Source: Bifidobacterium breve (GTDB taxonomy: Bacteria; Actinomycetota; Thermoleophilia; Gaiellales; F1-60-MAGs149). From it: a DNA stretch of 41,455 bases. The notes below the pieces were generated by a model that was given only the letters and a program-made list of their open reading frames with translations, did not search any database and had not been told where the DNA came from. The position numbers and the translations under genes are program-made. The DNA is taken from the NCBI GenBank assembly GCA_945861955.1, contig CAMAWJ010000003.1, positions 1 to 41,455 on the forward strand, in the 5' to 3' direction. Shown piece after piece: positions 28,984-37,137 of this stretch (its first letter is position 1; each line of letters starts with the position of its first letter).

Positions 28984-29916
28984 ATGGCTGATCCGATCAT
29001 TCGCTGCGAAGGTGTCACCCGCACCTTCGGCAATCGCACTGCTCTCGATAACGTCACGTTGACCGTCGAGCCTGGCCGCTGCTTCGGCTTTCTTGGCCCA
29101 AACGGCGCTGGCAAGACGACGCTGATTCGTTGCCTCCTTGGGCTTGCTCGCCCGACGAGCGGCAACATCGTGGTGCGCGGCTTCGACATCAGCCGCGAGC
29201 CCGCTGCCGCACTGGCCCGCGTGGGCGCGATCGTCGAAGAGCCTCGCTTCTACGGCTACCTCAGCGGTCGCCAAAATCTCGAACTGTGGGCAGCCTACGT
29301 TGGTGCTGATGCGATCTCCCGCGTGCCCGCCTTGCTGTCCCGCGTGGGGCTTGATACCCGCGCGGGCGACAAAGTTTCAACGTACTCGCTCGGCATGCGC
29401 CAGCGCCTTGGCGTCGCGCGAGCACTCTTGTCCGATCCAGAGGTGCTCGTCTTGGACGAGCCGACGAATGGTCTCGACCCAGATGGGGTCGCCGAGTTTC
29501 GCGTCCTGATCCGCTCGCTCGTCGAGCAAGATGGTCGTGCAGTGTTCATTTCTTCGCATCTGCTCGACGAGATCGAGAAGATTTGTGACGACCTCGCGAT
29601 CGTCAACCAGGGCCGTGTGATCACATCGGGGACGTTGGCCGAGCTGATCGCCGCTGGCGGGCGCGAGTTGAGGGTTGAATGTGACGACCCAGCGCGCGCC
29701 GAAGCGTTGCTTCGCGGGCTGCCGACGGTCTCGGCAGTGACCGTCTCGGCCAACGGCACGCTGTCGGTGCAGTTGGCTCCCGATTCGACCGAGACGCGCG
29801 CCGGTGTCAATCGCAAACTGATCGAGGCCGGGCTCGCCGTCAGCCGACTCGAACCACGCGAGGATTCGCTCGAGGAGCGCTATCTATCGCTCGTGCACGA
29901 GGCGGGTCAGGCATGA
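28984..29916 (+). CDS. ABC transporter ATP-binding protein
   Basis: FLGPNGAGKTTLIRCLLGL, YSLGMRQRLGVARALLSDPEVLVLDEPTNGLDPDG. Confidence 0.97.
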   Translation: MADPIIRCEGVTRTFGNRTALDNVTLTVEPGRCFGFLGPNGAGKTTLIRCLLGLARPTSGNIVVRGFDISREPAAALARVGAIVEEPRFYGYLSGRQNLELWAAYVGADAISRVPALLSRVGLDTRAGDKVSTYSLGMRQRLGVARALLSDPEVLVLDEPTNGLDPDGVAEFRVLIRSLVEQDGRAVFISSHLLDEIEKICDDLAIVNQGRVITSGTLAELIAAGGRELRVECDDPARAEALLRGLPTVSAVTVSANGTLSVQLAPDSTETRAGVNRKLIEAGLAVSRLEPREDSLEERYLSLVHEAGQA

Positions 29917-30656
29917 TCGCCGTCGCCCGCGCCGACCTGCGCCGCATGCTTGCTCGCCGCGGTCTGATCCTCGCGAGCGTGCTCGTTCCGGTCGCAATCG
30001 TGCTGGTGCTCGCAGCCGTCTTGATGTTCCTACACACCCGCAATGCGGTCGATCACCCGTCCGTGGGTGGCTCTGCGTTTTTCTCGTTTATTTCGCTGCT
30101 CGGTATTATCTCGGTCGTGTTCGGCACGGTGATCGGTGCGATCTTTGGCGCCGAAGATGTTGCCAGCGGCACGCTGCGGTACATCTTGCTGACCGGCTTT
30201 TCGCGCCTGCGACTCTTCCTCACAAGAATCCCCGTGCTGGCAATCGTGGCGATCGGTGTGGCACTTCCGGCCTTCGTGCTCTTGCTGATCGGTGCGCTGA
30301 TTCTCCCGCACGCAGGCGAGCCCAGCGTGACGGCGAGCGAGGTCGGACGCCTGCTGCTCAGCCTCGTACTCAACGTCGGTATCTACGCGTTGATTGCGTA
30401 CGGCATCGGCGTCGCAATTCGCTCGACTGGTGGAGCGATTGCCCTCGCGCTCGGACTCAACCTGATCGGCATCAGCCTGTTCAACCTGATTACCCTCGCG
30501 GTGCCAGGCGTCGAGCCCTGGCTGCTCGATTCGGCACTCACCCGCGTGTCCGACGGCGGCGACACCAGCATTGCGATTGCGATCGTCGCGTTGATCGTCT
30601 GGCCCGCTGTGTTTCTCGCTATTGGCGTCGTTCGCGCGTTGCGCACTGAGGCCTAG
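29913..30656 (+). CDS. ABC-2 type permease
   Basis: 247 aa polytopic protein, ATGA overlap with ATPase gene; GAEDVASGTLRYIL motif of ABC-2 permeases. Confidence 0.88.
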   Translation: MIAVARADLRRMLARRGLILASVLVPVAIVLVLAAVLMFLHTRNAVDHPSVGGSAFFSFISLLGIISVVFGTVIGAIFGAEDVASGTLRYILLTGFSRLRLFLTRIPVLAIVAIGVALPAFVLLLIGALILPHAGEPSVTASEVGRLLLSLVLNVGIYALIAYGIGVAIRSTGGAIALALGLNLIGISLFNLITLAVPGVEPWLLDSALTRVSDGGDTSIAIAIVALIVWPAVFLAIGVVRALRTEA

Positions 30657-31684
30657 TGCCGCACGTTTCTTCGGAAATCGCTCCTGGCTGCTTTGCGGCG
30701 CCACTCGCCTCACTCGGGCGCGACACGGTGCCGACGGGTGAGCACTTCGTTCGCAGCCACTTCGGCGTACCGCAACTCGATACGGATCTGCACGCCATCG
30801 AGATCACGGGGCTCGTCAAGCGCTCGGTGCGTTGGACGCTGAATGACTTTCGCAAGCTGTCGCAGATCTCGACGCACGTGACGCTCGAATGCGCCGGGCA
30901 TCGCCGCCTGGAGCTCGACCCTTCGGCACCCGGCGTGCCGTGGCACCTCGGCGCGGTGAGCCACGCTCGCTGGGCGGGTGCGCAGTTGGCGGACCTTTTT
31001 GAGATTGTGCGCCCACTCCCCGAGGCCACGCACATCGTCTTGAGCGGTGCGGACGTAGGCGACGTTGAGGGGCGCACGAACCCAGAAGCGTTTGCGCGCG
31101 CAATCCCTTTGCGTGATCCCGTGGTGCGCGAAATCATCCTCGCTTGGTCGATGAACGGAAAGGGGTTGACGCCCGAGCATGGAGCCCCACTCCGTGCCGT
31201 CGTCCCCGGGTGGTACGCCGTGTCGTCGGTCAAGTGGCTCAACCGCATCGAGTTTGTCAGCCACGCGTTCGACGGCTTCTTTCAGGCGGTCGACTATCGC
31301 GTCAAGGAGGCGGGTGACGAGGGACCGGGCCGCGAGCTGACCGTCATGCCCACGCACTCGCTCATTACGTCGCCCAGCGAGTCCGAGACGATCCACGCGG
31401 GCGCAGTGGTGGTGGCGGGAACGGCCTGGGGCGGCGTCGGCGGCATTGGCCCCGTTGAACTCCAAGTCGATGACGGGGCCTGGCAGCGGGTTCGCACGGA
31501 GCCCGGCCCGGGCATTCACGCCCCGACGCAGTTTGCGCACACGATCGACCTTGCCCCCGGGACACACACGGTGCGCGCCCGTGCCACCGATCGCAAAGGC
31601 AACACGCAACCCGACTCAATCCCGTGGAACAGCCGCGGCTACGGCGTCAACACCGTGCACACGTTGACGCTCAACGTCATCTAG
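30656..31684 (+). CDS. Sulfite oxidase-like molybdopterin-dependent oxidoreductase (YedY/SUOX fold)
   Basis: VTLECAGHRRLELDPSAPGVPWHLGAVSHARWAGAQLADLF; HGAPLRAVVPGWYAVSSVKWLNRIEF; C-terminal dimerization domain; GTG start. Confidence 0.93.
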   Translation: MPHVSSEIAPGCFAAPLASLGRDTVPTGEHFVRSHFGVPQLDTDLHAIEITGLVKRSVRWTLNDFRKLSQISTHVTLECAGHRRLELDPSAPGVPWHLGAVSHARWAGAQLADLFEIVRPLPEATHIVLSGADVGDVEGRTNPEAFARAIPLRDPVVREIILAWSMNGKGLTPEHGAPLRAVVPGWYAVSSVKWLNRIEFVSHAFDGFFQAVDYRVKEAGDEGPGRELTVMPTHSLITSPSESETIHAGAVVVAGTAWGGVGGIGPVELQVDDGAWQRVRTEPGPGIHAPTQFAHTIDLAPGTHTVRARATDRKGNTQPDSIPWNSRGYGVNTVHTLTLNVI

Positions 31685-32522
31685 CGCCCTGCGACAGCGT
31701 GCTCTGCGACGCGGCCGCCACTGCACCTGCCAGCGCCTCGGCGAGCGGTACGCCCTCTGCGATGCCCGCGGCGAGTGTCCCGCAAAGACAATCGCCGGCA
31801 CCCGTCGTGTCGACGGCGTCAACGATCGGCGCAGCGATGTGCTGCACACCGTCGGCCGTACACAGCAACGCACCCTGCTTCCCAAGCGTGACAATCACTG
31901 CGGCCCCGGTCTGTTCTTGGAGCAGCACTGCGGCTTGCTCGGGGTCGCTCTCGCCCGTCAGATCGGCCGCCTCATGTTCGTTAGGTACGAGCAGCGGATG
32001 ACATGCGAGCAGGCGGGGTGGCAGCGGTCGCGATGGCGCGGGATTGACAACGACGCTCCAGCCCGCCAGCGCGGCAGCCTCAGCCGCTTGACAGAGGGCC
32101 GGGTCGGGCGCTTCGAACGACAGGAGGAGCGCGCCGCGAGCGCCAGCCAGCGCCTCCGTGGGGAACTCCTCAACGAGGCGATTCGCACCGGGAGCGACTG
32201 CAATCTGATTCCCACCGTCGGCCGCCACGGTAATCAACGCCACACCGGTCGCAGCGGCACTGGTCTGACGTACGTACGTCGTATCCACCTTGCTGCCAGC
32301 GAGGTCGGCGAGGGCAGAGGCACCGTCTGCGTCCGCGCCTACGCACCCCACCAGCTGCACCTGTGCTCCCGCCTTCGCGGCTGCCACTGCCTGGTTCGCG
32401 CCCTTGCCACCACCGAAACGCTGGAAGGAGCCACCCGAGACGGTCTGTCCCGCTTGCGGGAGGCGCTCAACCGTCACCACGAAGTCGACGTTAACGGAGC
32501 CGACGACAACCACATTGCCCAT
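31677..32522 (-). CDS. rbsK: Ribokinase (PfkB family)
   Basis: VVVGSVNVDFVVTVERLPQAGQTVSGGSFQRFGGGKGANQAVAAAKAGA; DTTGAGDCLCGTLAAG. Confidence 0.9.
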   Translation of the reverse strand: MGNVVVVGSVNVDFVVTVERLPQAGQTVSGGSFQRFGGGKGANQAVAAAKAGAQVQLVGCVGADADGASALADLAGSKVDTTYVRQTSAAATGVALITVAADGGNQIAVAPGANRLVEEFPTEALAGARGALLLSFEAPDPALCQAAEAAALAGWSVVVNPAPSRPLPPRLLACHPLLVPNEHEAADLTGESDPEQAAVLLQEQTGAAVIVTLGKQGALLCTADGVQHIAAPIVDAVDTTGAGDCLCGTLAAGIAEGVPLAEALAGAVAAASQSTLSQGAR

Positions 32523-32535
32523 CAGACGACGTTTC

Positions 32536-33090
32536 TCACGTCGTCGCCGACGCGAGGATTTCGGCGTTCGTCAGCGATGTTGCGCCGTACATCTGCTCGG
32601 CATACGCGAGCCCCGTCGCATTGTCTTCTGGTGTAAAGGCGGTAATGCCTTCCGTGGCCAAGACCACGCGATAGCCCGCGATAAAGGCATCGCCCGCGGT
32701 GTGCTGCACACAGATGTGCGCGTGCTGGCCCGTCACGATCACGGTCTCGACGCCACGCTGCCGCAGATACATATCGAGGCCCGTCTGATGAAAACCTGAG
32801 TAGTAGCGCTTGCCGAACTCGACATCTCCAGGCTCGGGCGCCAATTCCGGGATGACCTGCGCACCGGGCGTTCCCGCCAGTGCGTGCGGCCCCCACAGCT
32901 GTTCTTCAGCGTCGCCAGGGAGGTGCGCGTCGTTGACGTAACAGATCGGCCATCCGCGCTCGCGTGCGCCGTGGAGCAGCGCCGCAAGCGGCGCGATGAT
33001 TGCCTCTGAAGGCGGGTTGGCAAGCGCGCCTGTGACGAAGTCGACGAGCATGTCGGCGACGATCACTGCGGGTCGAGATAGGGGTTCCAT
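32536..33090 (-). CDS. Isochorismatase/nicotinamidase-family cysteine hydrolase
   Basis: AVIVADMLVDFVTGAL, YVNDAHLPGDAE, VTGQHAHICVQHTAGDAFIAGYRVVLATEG. Confidence 0.9.
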   Translation of the reverse strand: MEPLSRPAVIVADMLVDFVTGALANPPSEAIIAPLAALLHGARERGWPICYVNDAHLPGDAEEQLWGPHALAGTPGAQVIPELAPEPGDVEFGKRYYSGFHQTGLDMYLRQRGVETVIVTGQHAHICVQHTAGDAFIAGYRVVLATEGITAFTPEDNATGLAYAEQMYGATSLTNAEILASATT

Positions 33091-33198
33091 GACACAAAAC
33101 CGTATCAATCCGTACCCGTTTGGACTATCTGAGATGAATCTGCGGATCACGTGTGGCACCATGAGCACAGTTGTTCCCGACCACGAGGTTGTCTCCGC

Positions 33199-34368
33199 AT
33201 GCAGATGCGCACTACTCACGCACGCCGAATTCTGATCACGCTCGCCGCATGCGTTGCCCTGCTCGCCATCCCCGCACTGGCCAGTGCGAACAAGAACCTC
33301 CGTACTGGCTTTCTTGATAACTCCTACGTGATATCCGACCCGGCGGGCTTCTGGTCGGATGCAGTTGACCTGAATGTGGGCTTCATGCGCTGGGATGTTC
33401 AGTGGGTACACATGGCAGTCACCAAGCCTACGAACCCCCGCAACGTCGAAGATCCAGCCTACAGCTGGGGCGCAACCGACAATTTCGTCAGGCAGGCCGC
33501 TGAGCATGGCCTGCAAGACCGCATCATGTTTACCGTCTGGGCGACACCAAAGTGGGCCTCCTCGTTGAACGCCTCGGGCACGACTGCGGATATGCCAAGG
33601 ATCGACGCCTGGCGCGCCTTCGTGCACGTTGTCGCCACGCGCTACTCGGGCAACTACACCCCGCCCGGTGCTACCACCCCGCTGCCGCGCGTTATCTCGT
33701 ATGAGACTTGGAACGAGCCCAACGCCTCGTTTGCTCTGCGACCTCAGATCGTCAATGGCAAGGCCGTCTCGCCCGGCAACTACGTCAAGCTGCTGAACGC
33801 GTTGAAGTCGGAGGTCACGAAGGTCGTCTCTTTCAAGCCAACCTTCGTCGCAGGTGCGCTCTACAAGCAGGGTGGACGGCGTAGCGTCACACCGATCAAC
33901 TTTATACGTGGAATGGCGGCCGCGAAAGCGAAGTTTGACGTGCTATCGATGCACCCTTACAACAACACGCCGCGGCTCGGTCTCAAGGATGGGCTCGACC
34001 AGAGCAAGACGAATCCGAAGTTCATCGGCATCGGTAACTTCGATACCTTCATCACGTTGTCCAACCAGATCTTTGGCAAGAAGCGCCCGATCTGGGTGAC
34101 AGAGTTTGGTTGGCAGACGCCGAGAGACGGCAAGAACCAGTACGTCGCCACCGTCCAGCAACAGGCGCAATTCGCCTACGAGTCCGTGCAGCGACTCAAG
34201 CAACTGCCTCAGGTTGAGCGGGCTGCGTGGTTCCTCCTCCGCGACGATCCGCCCGGGAATGGCACGCGCTACACCACCGGCTTGCGTACCTTCGATGGCA
34301 CCAAGAAGCCCTCCTTTAACACGTGGAAGTCAGCAACCACGAAACTGCGGCGCTCGCCGATCAGGTAG
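33199..34368 (+). CDS. Secreted clan GH-A glycoside hydrolase (GH39/GH5-like)
   Basis: Signal peptide ITLAACVALLAIPALASA; VISYETWNEPNASF (acid/base Glu) and IWVTEFGWQTP (nucleophile Glu). Confidence 0.85.
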   Translation: MQMRTTHARRILITLAACVALLAIPALASANKNLRTGFLDNSYVISDPAGFWSDAVDLNVGFMRWDVQWVHMAVTKPTNPRNVEDPAYSWGATDNFVRQAAEHGLQDRIMFTVWATPKWASSLNASGTTADMPRIDAWRAFVHVVATRYSGNYTPPGATTPLPRVISYETWNEPNASFALRPQIVNGKAVSPGNYVKLLNALKSEVTKVVSFKPTFVAGALYKQGGRRSVTPINFIRGMAAAKAKFDVLSMHPYNNTPRLGLKDGLDQSKTNPKFIGIGNFDTFITLSNQIFGKKRPIWVTEFGWQTPRDGKNQYVATVQQQAQFAYESVQRLKQLPQVERAAWFLLRDDPPGNGTRYTTGLRTFDGTKKPSFNTWKSATTKLRRSPIR

Positions 34369-34371
34369 CTC

Positions 34372-34417
34372 GTTGTTGGTGGTGCGGCGGATCTATTTCG
34401 GCCGCACCACCAACAAC
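34372..34417. terminator. 17-bp perfect-arm hairpin after glycoside hydrolase gene
   Basis: GTTGTTGGTGGTGCGGC - 12 nt - GCCGCACCACCAACAAC; immediately downstream of stop; no U-tract. Confidence 0.8.
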
Positions 34418-34458
34418 TAAACCCCATATTCGCTGGGCACGGCTCAGTCGCTAGGGGC

Positions 34459-34510
34459 AGTCTCTACGCTATGTCTCTATGCAGTGTCTCTTTGCAGTGT
34501 CTCTATGCTG
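34459..34510 (+). repeat. Four tandem 13-bp repeats (TGTCTCTATGCAG-like) upstream of MBOAT gene
   Basis: agtctctacgcta / tgtctctatgcag / tgtctctttgcag / tgtctctatgctg. Confidence 0.85.
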
Positions 34511-34636
34511 TGGGCGACCGCGAATGCTGACCATCGATGCGCCGCAGCAACAGCAATCCGAGCTCAGCGATGGGCTCCAGACCCTCACTCGTCGTCTTGC
34601 GTTGCACCAGGACACCGCCGTCGCGTTGGCCGTTCG

Positions 34637-35827
34637 ATGCTAGCCACCTTCACGGTTCTCGTCGTGCTGACGACCGTCGCAAGCCTGATCTACAACGCGA
34701 TCCCGAGCCAAGTCACCTGGCTGCGACGCGGGCTGATTCTGCTCGTCTCAGCGACGGTCATTTACACGTTCAACCCCCGCACGCTCGCAATTGCCATTCT
34801 GATCACGGTTTTTGCCTTCGGTGTCTACATCCTCGCGCGCCGATTTCCTTCGCTCTCATGGATCCCTTGGCTGGTGATGGCCCCACTCGTACTGAACGCC
34901 ATCAGCGAGGTCGCCTTCGACCGTAACTGGGGCGATCTGCTGCCCTTCCCAACTGGATCTCCCGTCAGCCCGATGATCACGCAACTGGCCACGCTCGGGC
35001 TCTCGTTCTACTCCTTCAAGCTCTACATTTCGATCAAGGAGGGTCTTCATGCCGATCGACTACGCGTGCGCGACATGTTGACGGGAGTGCTCTTCTTTCC
35101 CAGTTTCCCAATTGGGCCGATCGATGGTGCCGCCGCCTTCAACGACGCGGCGATTCGTCGCCCTGCGAACCCTCGTCTATGGCTGCTCGGACTTGCCCGC
35201 ATCGGCATGGGTGGTGCGAAGGTCTACCTCGTCGCCGACTGGCTCACGAACGCACTGCCGGCCGCCCTCGGCTTCCACTCGCTCGAGTTTGTACAGACCC
35301 ATGTCTTTACGAGCCCCGGGCGAGCGCTCACCTTCATGCTGCTGAGTTTTTTGCTTCTCTACCTCAACTTCTCAGGCTTCTCGGACATCGCCATTGGCGC
35401 CGGCATGATGTTCAATCTACGCCTGACCGAGAATTTCCACTACCCGCTCCTGAGCAGCTCGATCCAAAACTTCTGGCAGCGCTGGAACCTCTCACTAGCC
35501 TCGTTTATTACAACGTACCTATTTAAGCCACTGCTGCGCACGACGGGCCGCCCGGTGGTGTCGCTGATCATCGCTTTCACGTTGATCGGACTGTGGCATC
35601 GCGTGTCGCTGGGCTACCTCTTTTGGGGCGTTGCTCACGGCACGGCACTCGGCGTGGCGCTGTGGTGGCGGAAGCGCGGTGGCAGGCCACTGCCGATTCC
35701 CAACAGCGTCCGGCAACTCGGTGGAATCGCACTGACCCTGCTCTTTGTCTCGTTCGTTTCGACGATCGCAAACATGCCGAATTGGCGTCGCACCCAACAG
35801 TTCTTGGAGGCCCTCGTTGGACAGTGA
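34637..35827 (+). CDS. MBOAT-family O-acyltransferase (AlgI/DltB-like)
   Basis: Polytopic; LLLYLNFSGFSDIAIGAGMMFNLRLTENFHYPLLSSSIQNFWQRWNLSLASFITTYLFKPL and LIGLWHRVSLGYLFWGVAHG (conserved MBOAT His). Confidence 0.93.
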   Translation: MLATFTVLVVLTTVASLIYNAIPSQVTWLRRGLILLVSATVIYTFNPRTLAIAILITVFAFGVYILARRFPSLSWIPWLVMAPLVLNAISEVAFDRNWGDLLPFPTGSPVSPMITQLATLGLSFYSFKLYISIKEGLHADRLRVRDMLTGVLFFPSFPIGPIDGAAAFNDAAIRRPANPRLWLLGLARIGMGGAKVYLVADWLTNALPAALGFHSLEFVQTHVFTSPGRALTFMLLSFLLLYLNFSGFSDIAIGAGMMFNLRLTENFHYPLLSSSIQNFWQRWNLSLASFITTYLFKPLLRTTGRPVVSLIIAFTLIGLWHRVSLGYLFWGVAHGTALGVALWWRKRGGRPLPIPNSVRQLGGIALTLLFVSFVSTIANMPNWRRTQQFLEALVGQ

Positions 35828-35978
35828 CCACAGCCAGCAGCCGCTTCACGAGCGTGCGTGGGCGTTCGCGCAGGAACACGCATTGTGGATCCAGATAGCG
35901 ATTGGCATCATCGCGTGGCTCGCGATCGCATTGGCCTTCCCACTCACCTCCACAACACCGATCTATGCCAGATACTGA
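35817..35978 (+). CDS. 53-aa single-TM small protein ending ...TTPIYARY, candidate DltX-like acyl-relay peptide
   Basis: TTG start with GGAGG (35806-35810) 6 nt upstream; overlaps MBOAT stop and SGNH start; (M)DSDHSQQPLHERAWAFAQEHALWIQIAIGIIAWLAIALAFPLTSTTPIYARY. Confidence 0.65.
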   Translation: MDSDHSQQPLHERAWAFAQEHALWIQIAIGIIAWLAIALAFPLTSTTPIYARY

Positions 35979-37065
35979 GCCTATGCCTACAGACTCTTCG
36001 TCGTCGCACGGACGCTATCGCCTGACGCGCACCAACATCGTCTTTGGTGTCTTCGGGCTGTTCTCTGTGGTGCTCGTGGCACTGCTGCTGTGGTGGTCTG
36101 ACACGGCACCAGCACGCTACGCCGTCATGCCCTGCCAGTACAACGCGATCTTCGAAACTGCTGGTCCAGTCGGTGCCGTCGTGCTCGGCTCGTCGCGTGT
36201 GCAGCACGCTGTCTCGTCCCGCATCCTCTCCGCCGATTTGGCGGCTGCTGGTCGGCCAGACAACGTGATCAATCTCGCGCGGGGTGGTCGGGGACCAGAG
36301 CAGCTCTATCAAATGCTGCTCGACGTCGATCGGCAGCGCGGGCTGCAGGGCCCAATCATCGTCGAGTACTCGCCGCAGGACACGGCCTTTTGGCGCAACA
36401 CGCCGCTGTACTACCAGTACTACCCTGGCTTCGGTGCGAACGCCGAGTTTACGTCACTGACCGAGGATTGGCGTGCAAAACCACGCGAGCCTGCCTACAG
36501 CCGTCTCCGCGATCTATTCGGGTTGCTCGAGTATCGGCTCGATGCAGCGATCGAGAACAGCACCAACGGTAAGGCCAGCCGTAATCGTGTGCTGGCTACC
36601 GCAGGGCGGAACCACGACACTACGGTCTCGTGTTTGACCCGCCAAAAAAAAGGCCAAACTGCAGGACAACGCAATCAGCTTCGCCGTGTCTATGCCAAAA
36701 CAGTTCGCGTCTACGGGACAGACCCCACACCTGGCGACGTCCCGCCGGTGGCGAGCCAACTGCAGCTGATCAATCAGGATGCTCAGAATCACTACCTCGA
36801 TCTGATCATCTCGCTTGCCAAGCGGCGCGGCGTCCCCGTCTACCCCATCGTCGTTCCAGGATTCTTCGAGCCGGCTCCGTCGCCTGAAACGTTCACAGAG
36901 TTCGAAGCACGCTTCGGGATCCCCCTGCTCTATCCGGATTCCCAAGAGCTCGCTGCCTACGGCGACACGACACGATTCTTGGACGCCTTTCACCTCAACC
37001 TGACCGGCAGCGAGGCCTACACCGATTGGCTCGCCAGCATCATCGTGCAGGCACCCACCAGCTAG
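35965..37065 (+). CDS. Membrane-anchored SGNH/DltD/AlgJ-like protein
   Basis: N-terminal TM, VVLGSSRVQHAVSS (catalytic Ser block), INLARGGRGPEQLYQMLLDV, FLDAFHLNLTGSEAYTDWL (D-x-x-H block); adjacent to MBOAT. Confidence 0.82.
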   Translation: MPDTEPMPTDSSSSHGRYRLTRTNIVFGVFGLFSVVLVALLLWWSDTAPARYAVMPCQYNAIFETAGPVGAVVLGSSRVQHAVSSRILSADLAAAGRPDNVINLARGGRGPEQLYQMLLDVDRQRGLQGPIIVEYSPQDTAFWRNTPLYYQYYPGFGANAEFTSLTEDWRAKPREPAYSRLRDLFGLLEYRLDAAIENSTNGKASRNRVLATAGRNHDTTVSCLTRQKKGQTAGQRNQLRRVYAKTVRVYGTDPTPGDVPPVASQLQLINQDAQNHYLDLIISLAKRRGVPVYPIVVPGFFEPAPSPETFTEFEARFGIPLLYPDSQELAAYGDTTRFLDAFHLNLTGSEAYTDWLASIIVQAPTS

Positions 37066-37137
37066 GCCTACCCGTCAGGCTGGGTCGAACTGGTTCCTTG
37101 TCGAACGCCCAGCGCTGAACGTCAAACAGCGGTAAGG

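Noticed and set aside
30710-31609. 299-aa minus-strand ORF
   Set aside because: Antisense to the sulfite-oxidase-like gene.
34459-34510. Possible CRISPR array
   Set aside because: Repeats are 13 bp with no spacers and no cas genes; treated as tandem repeats.
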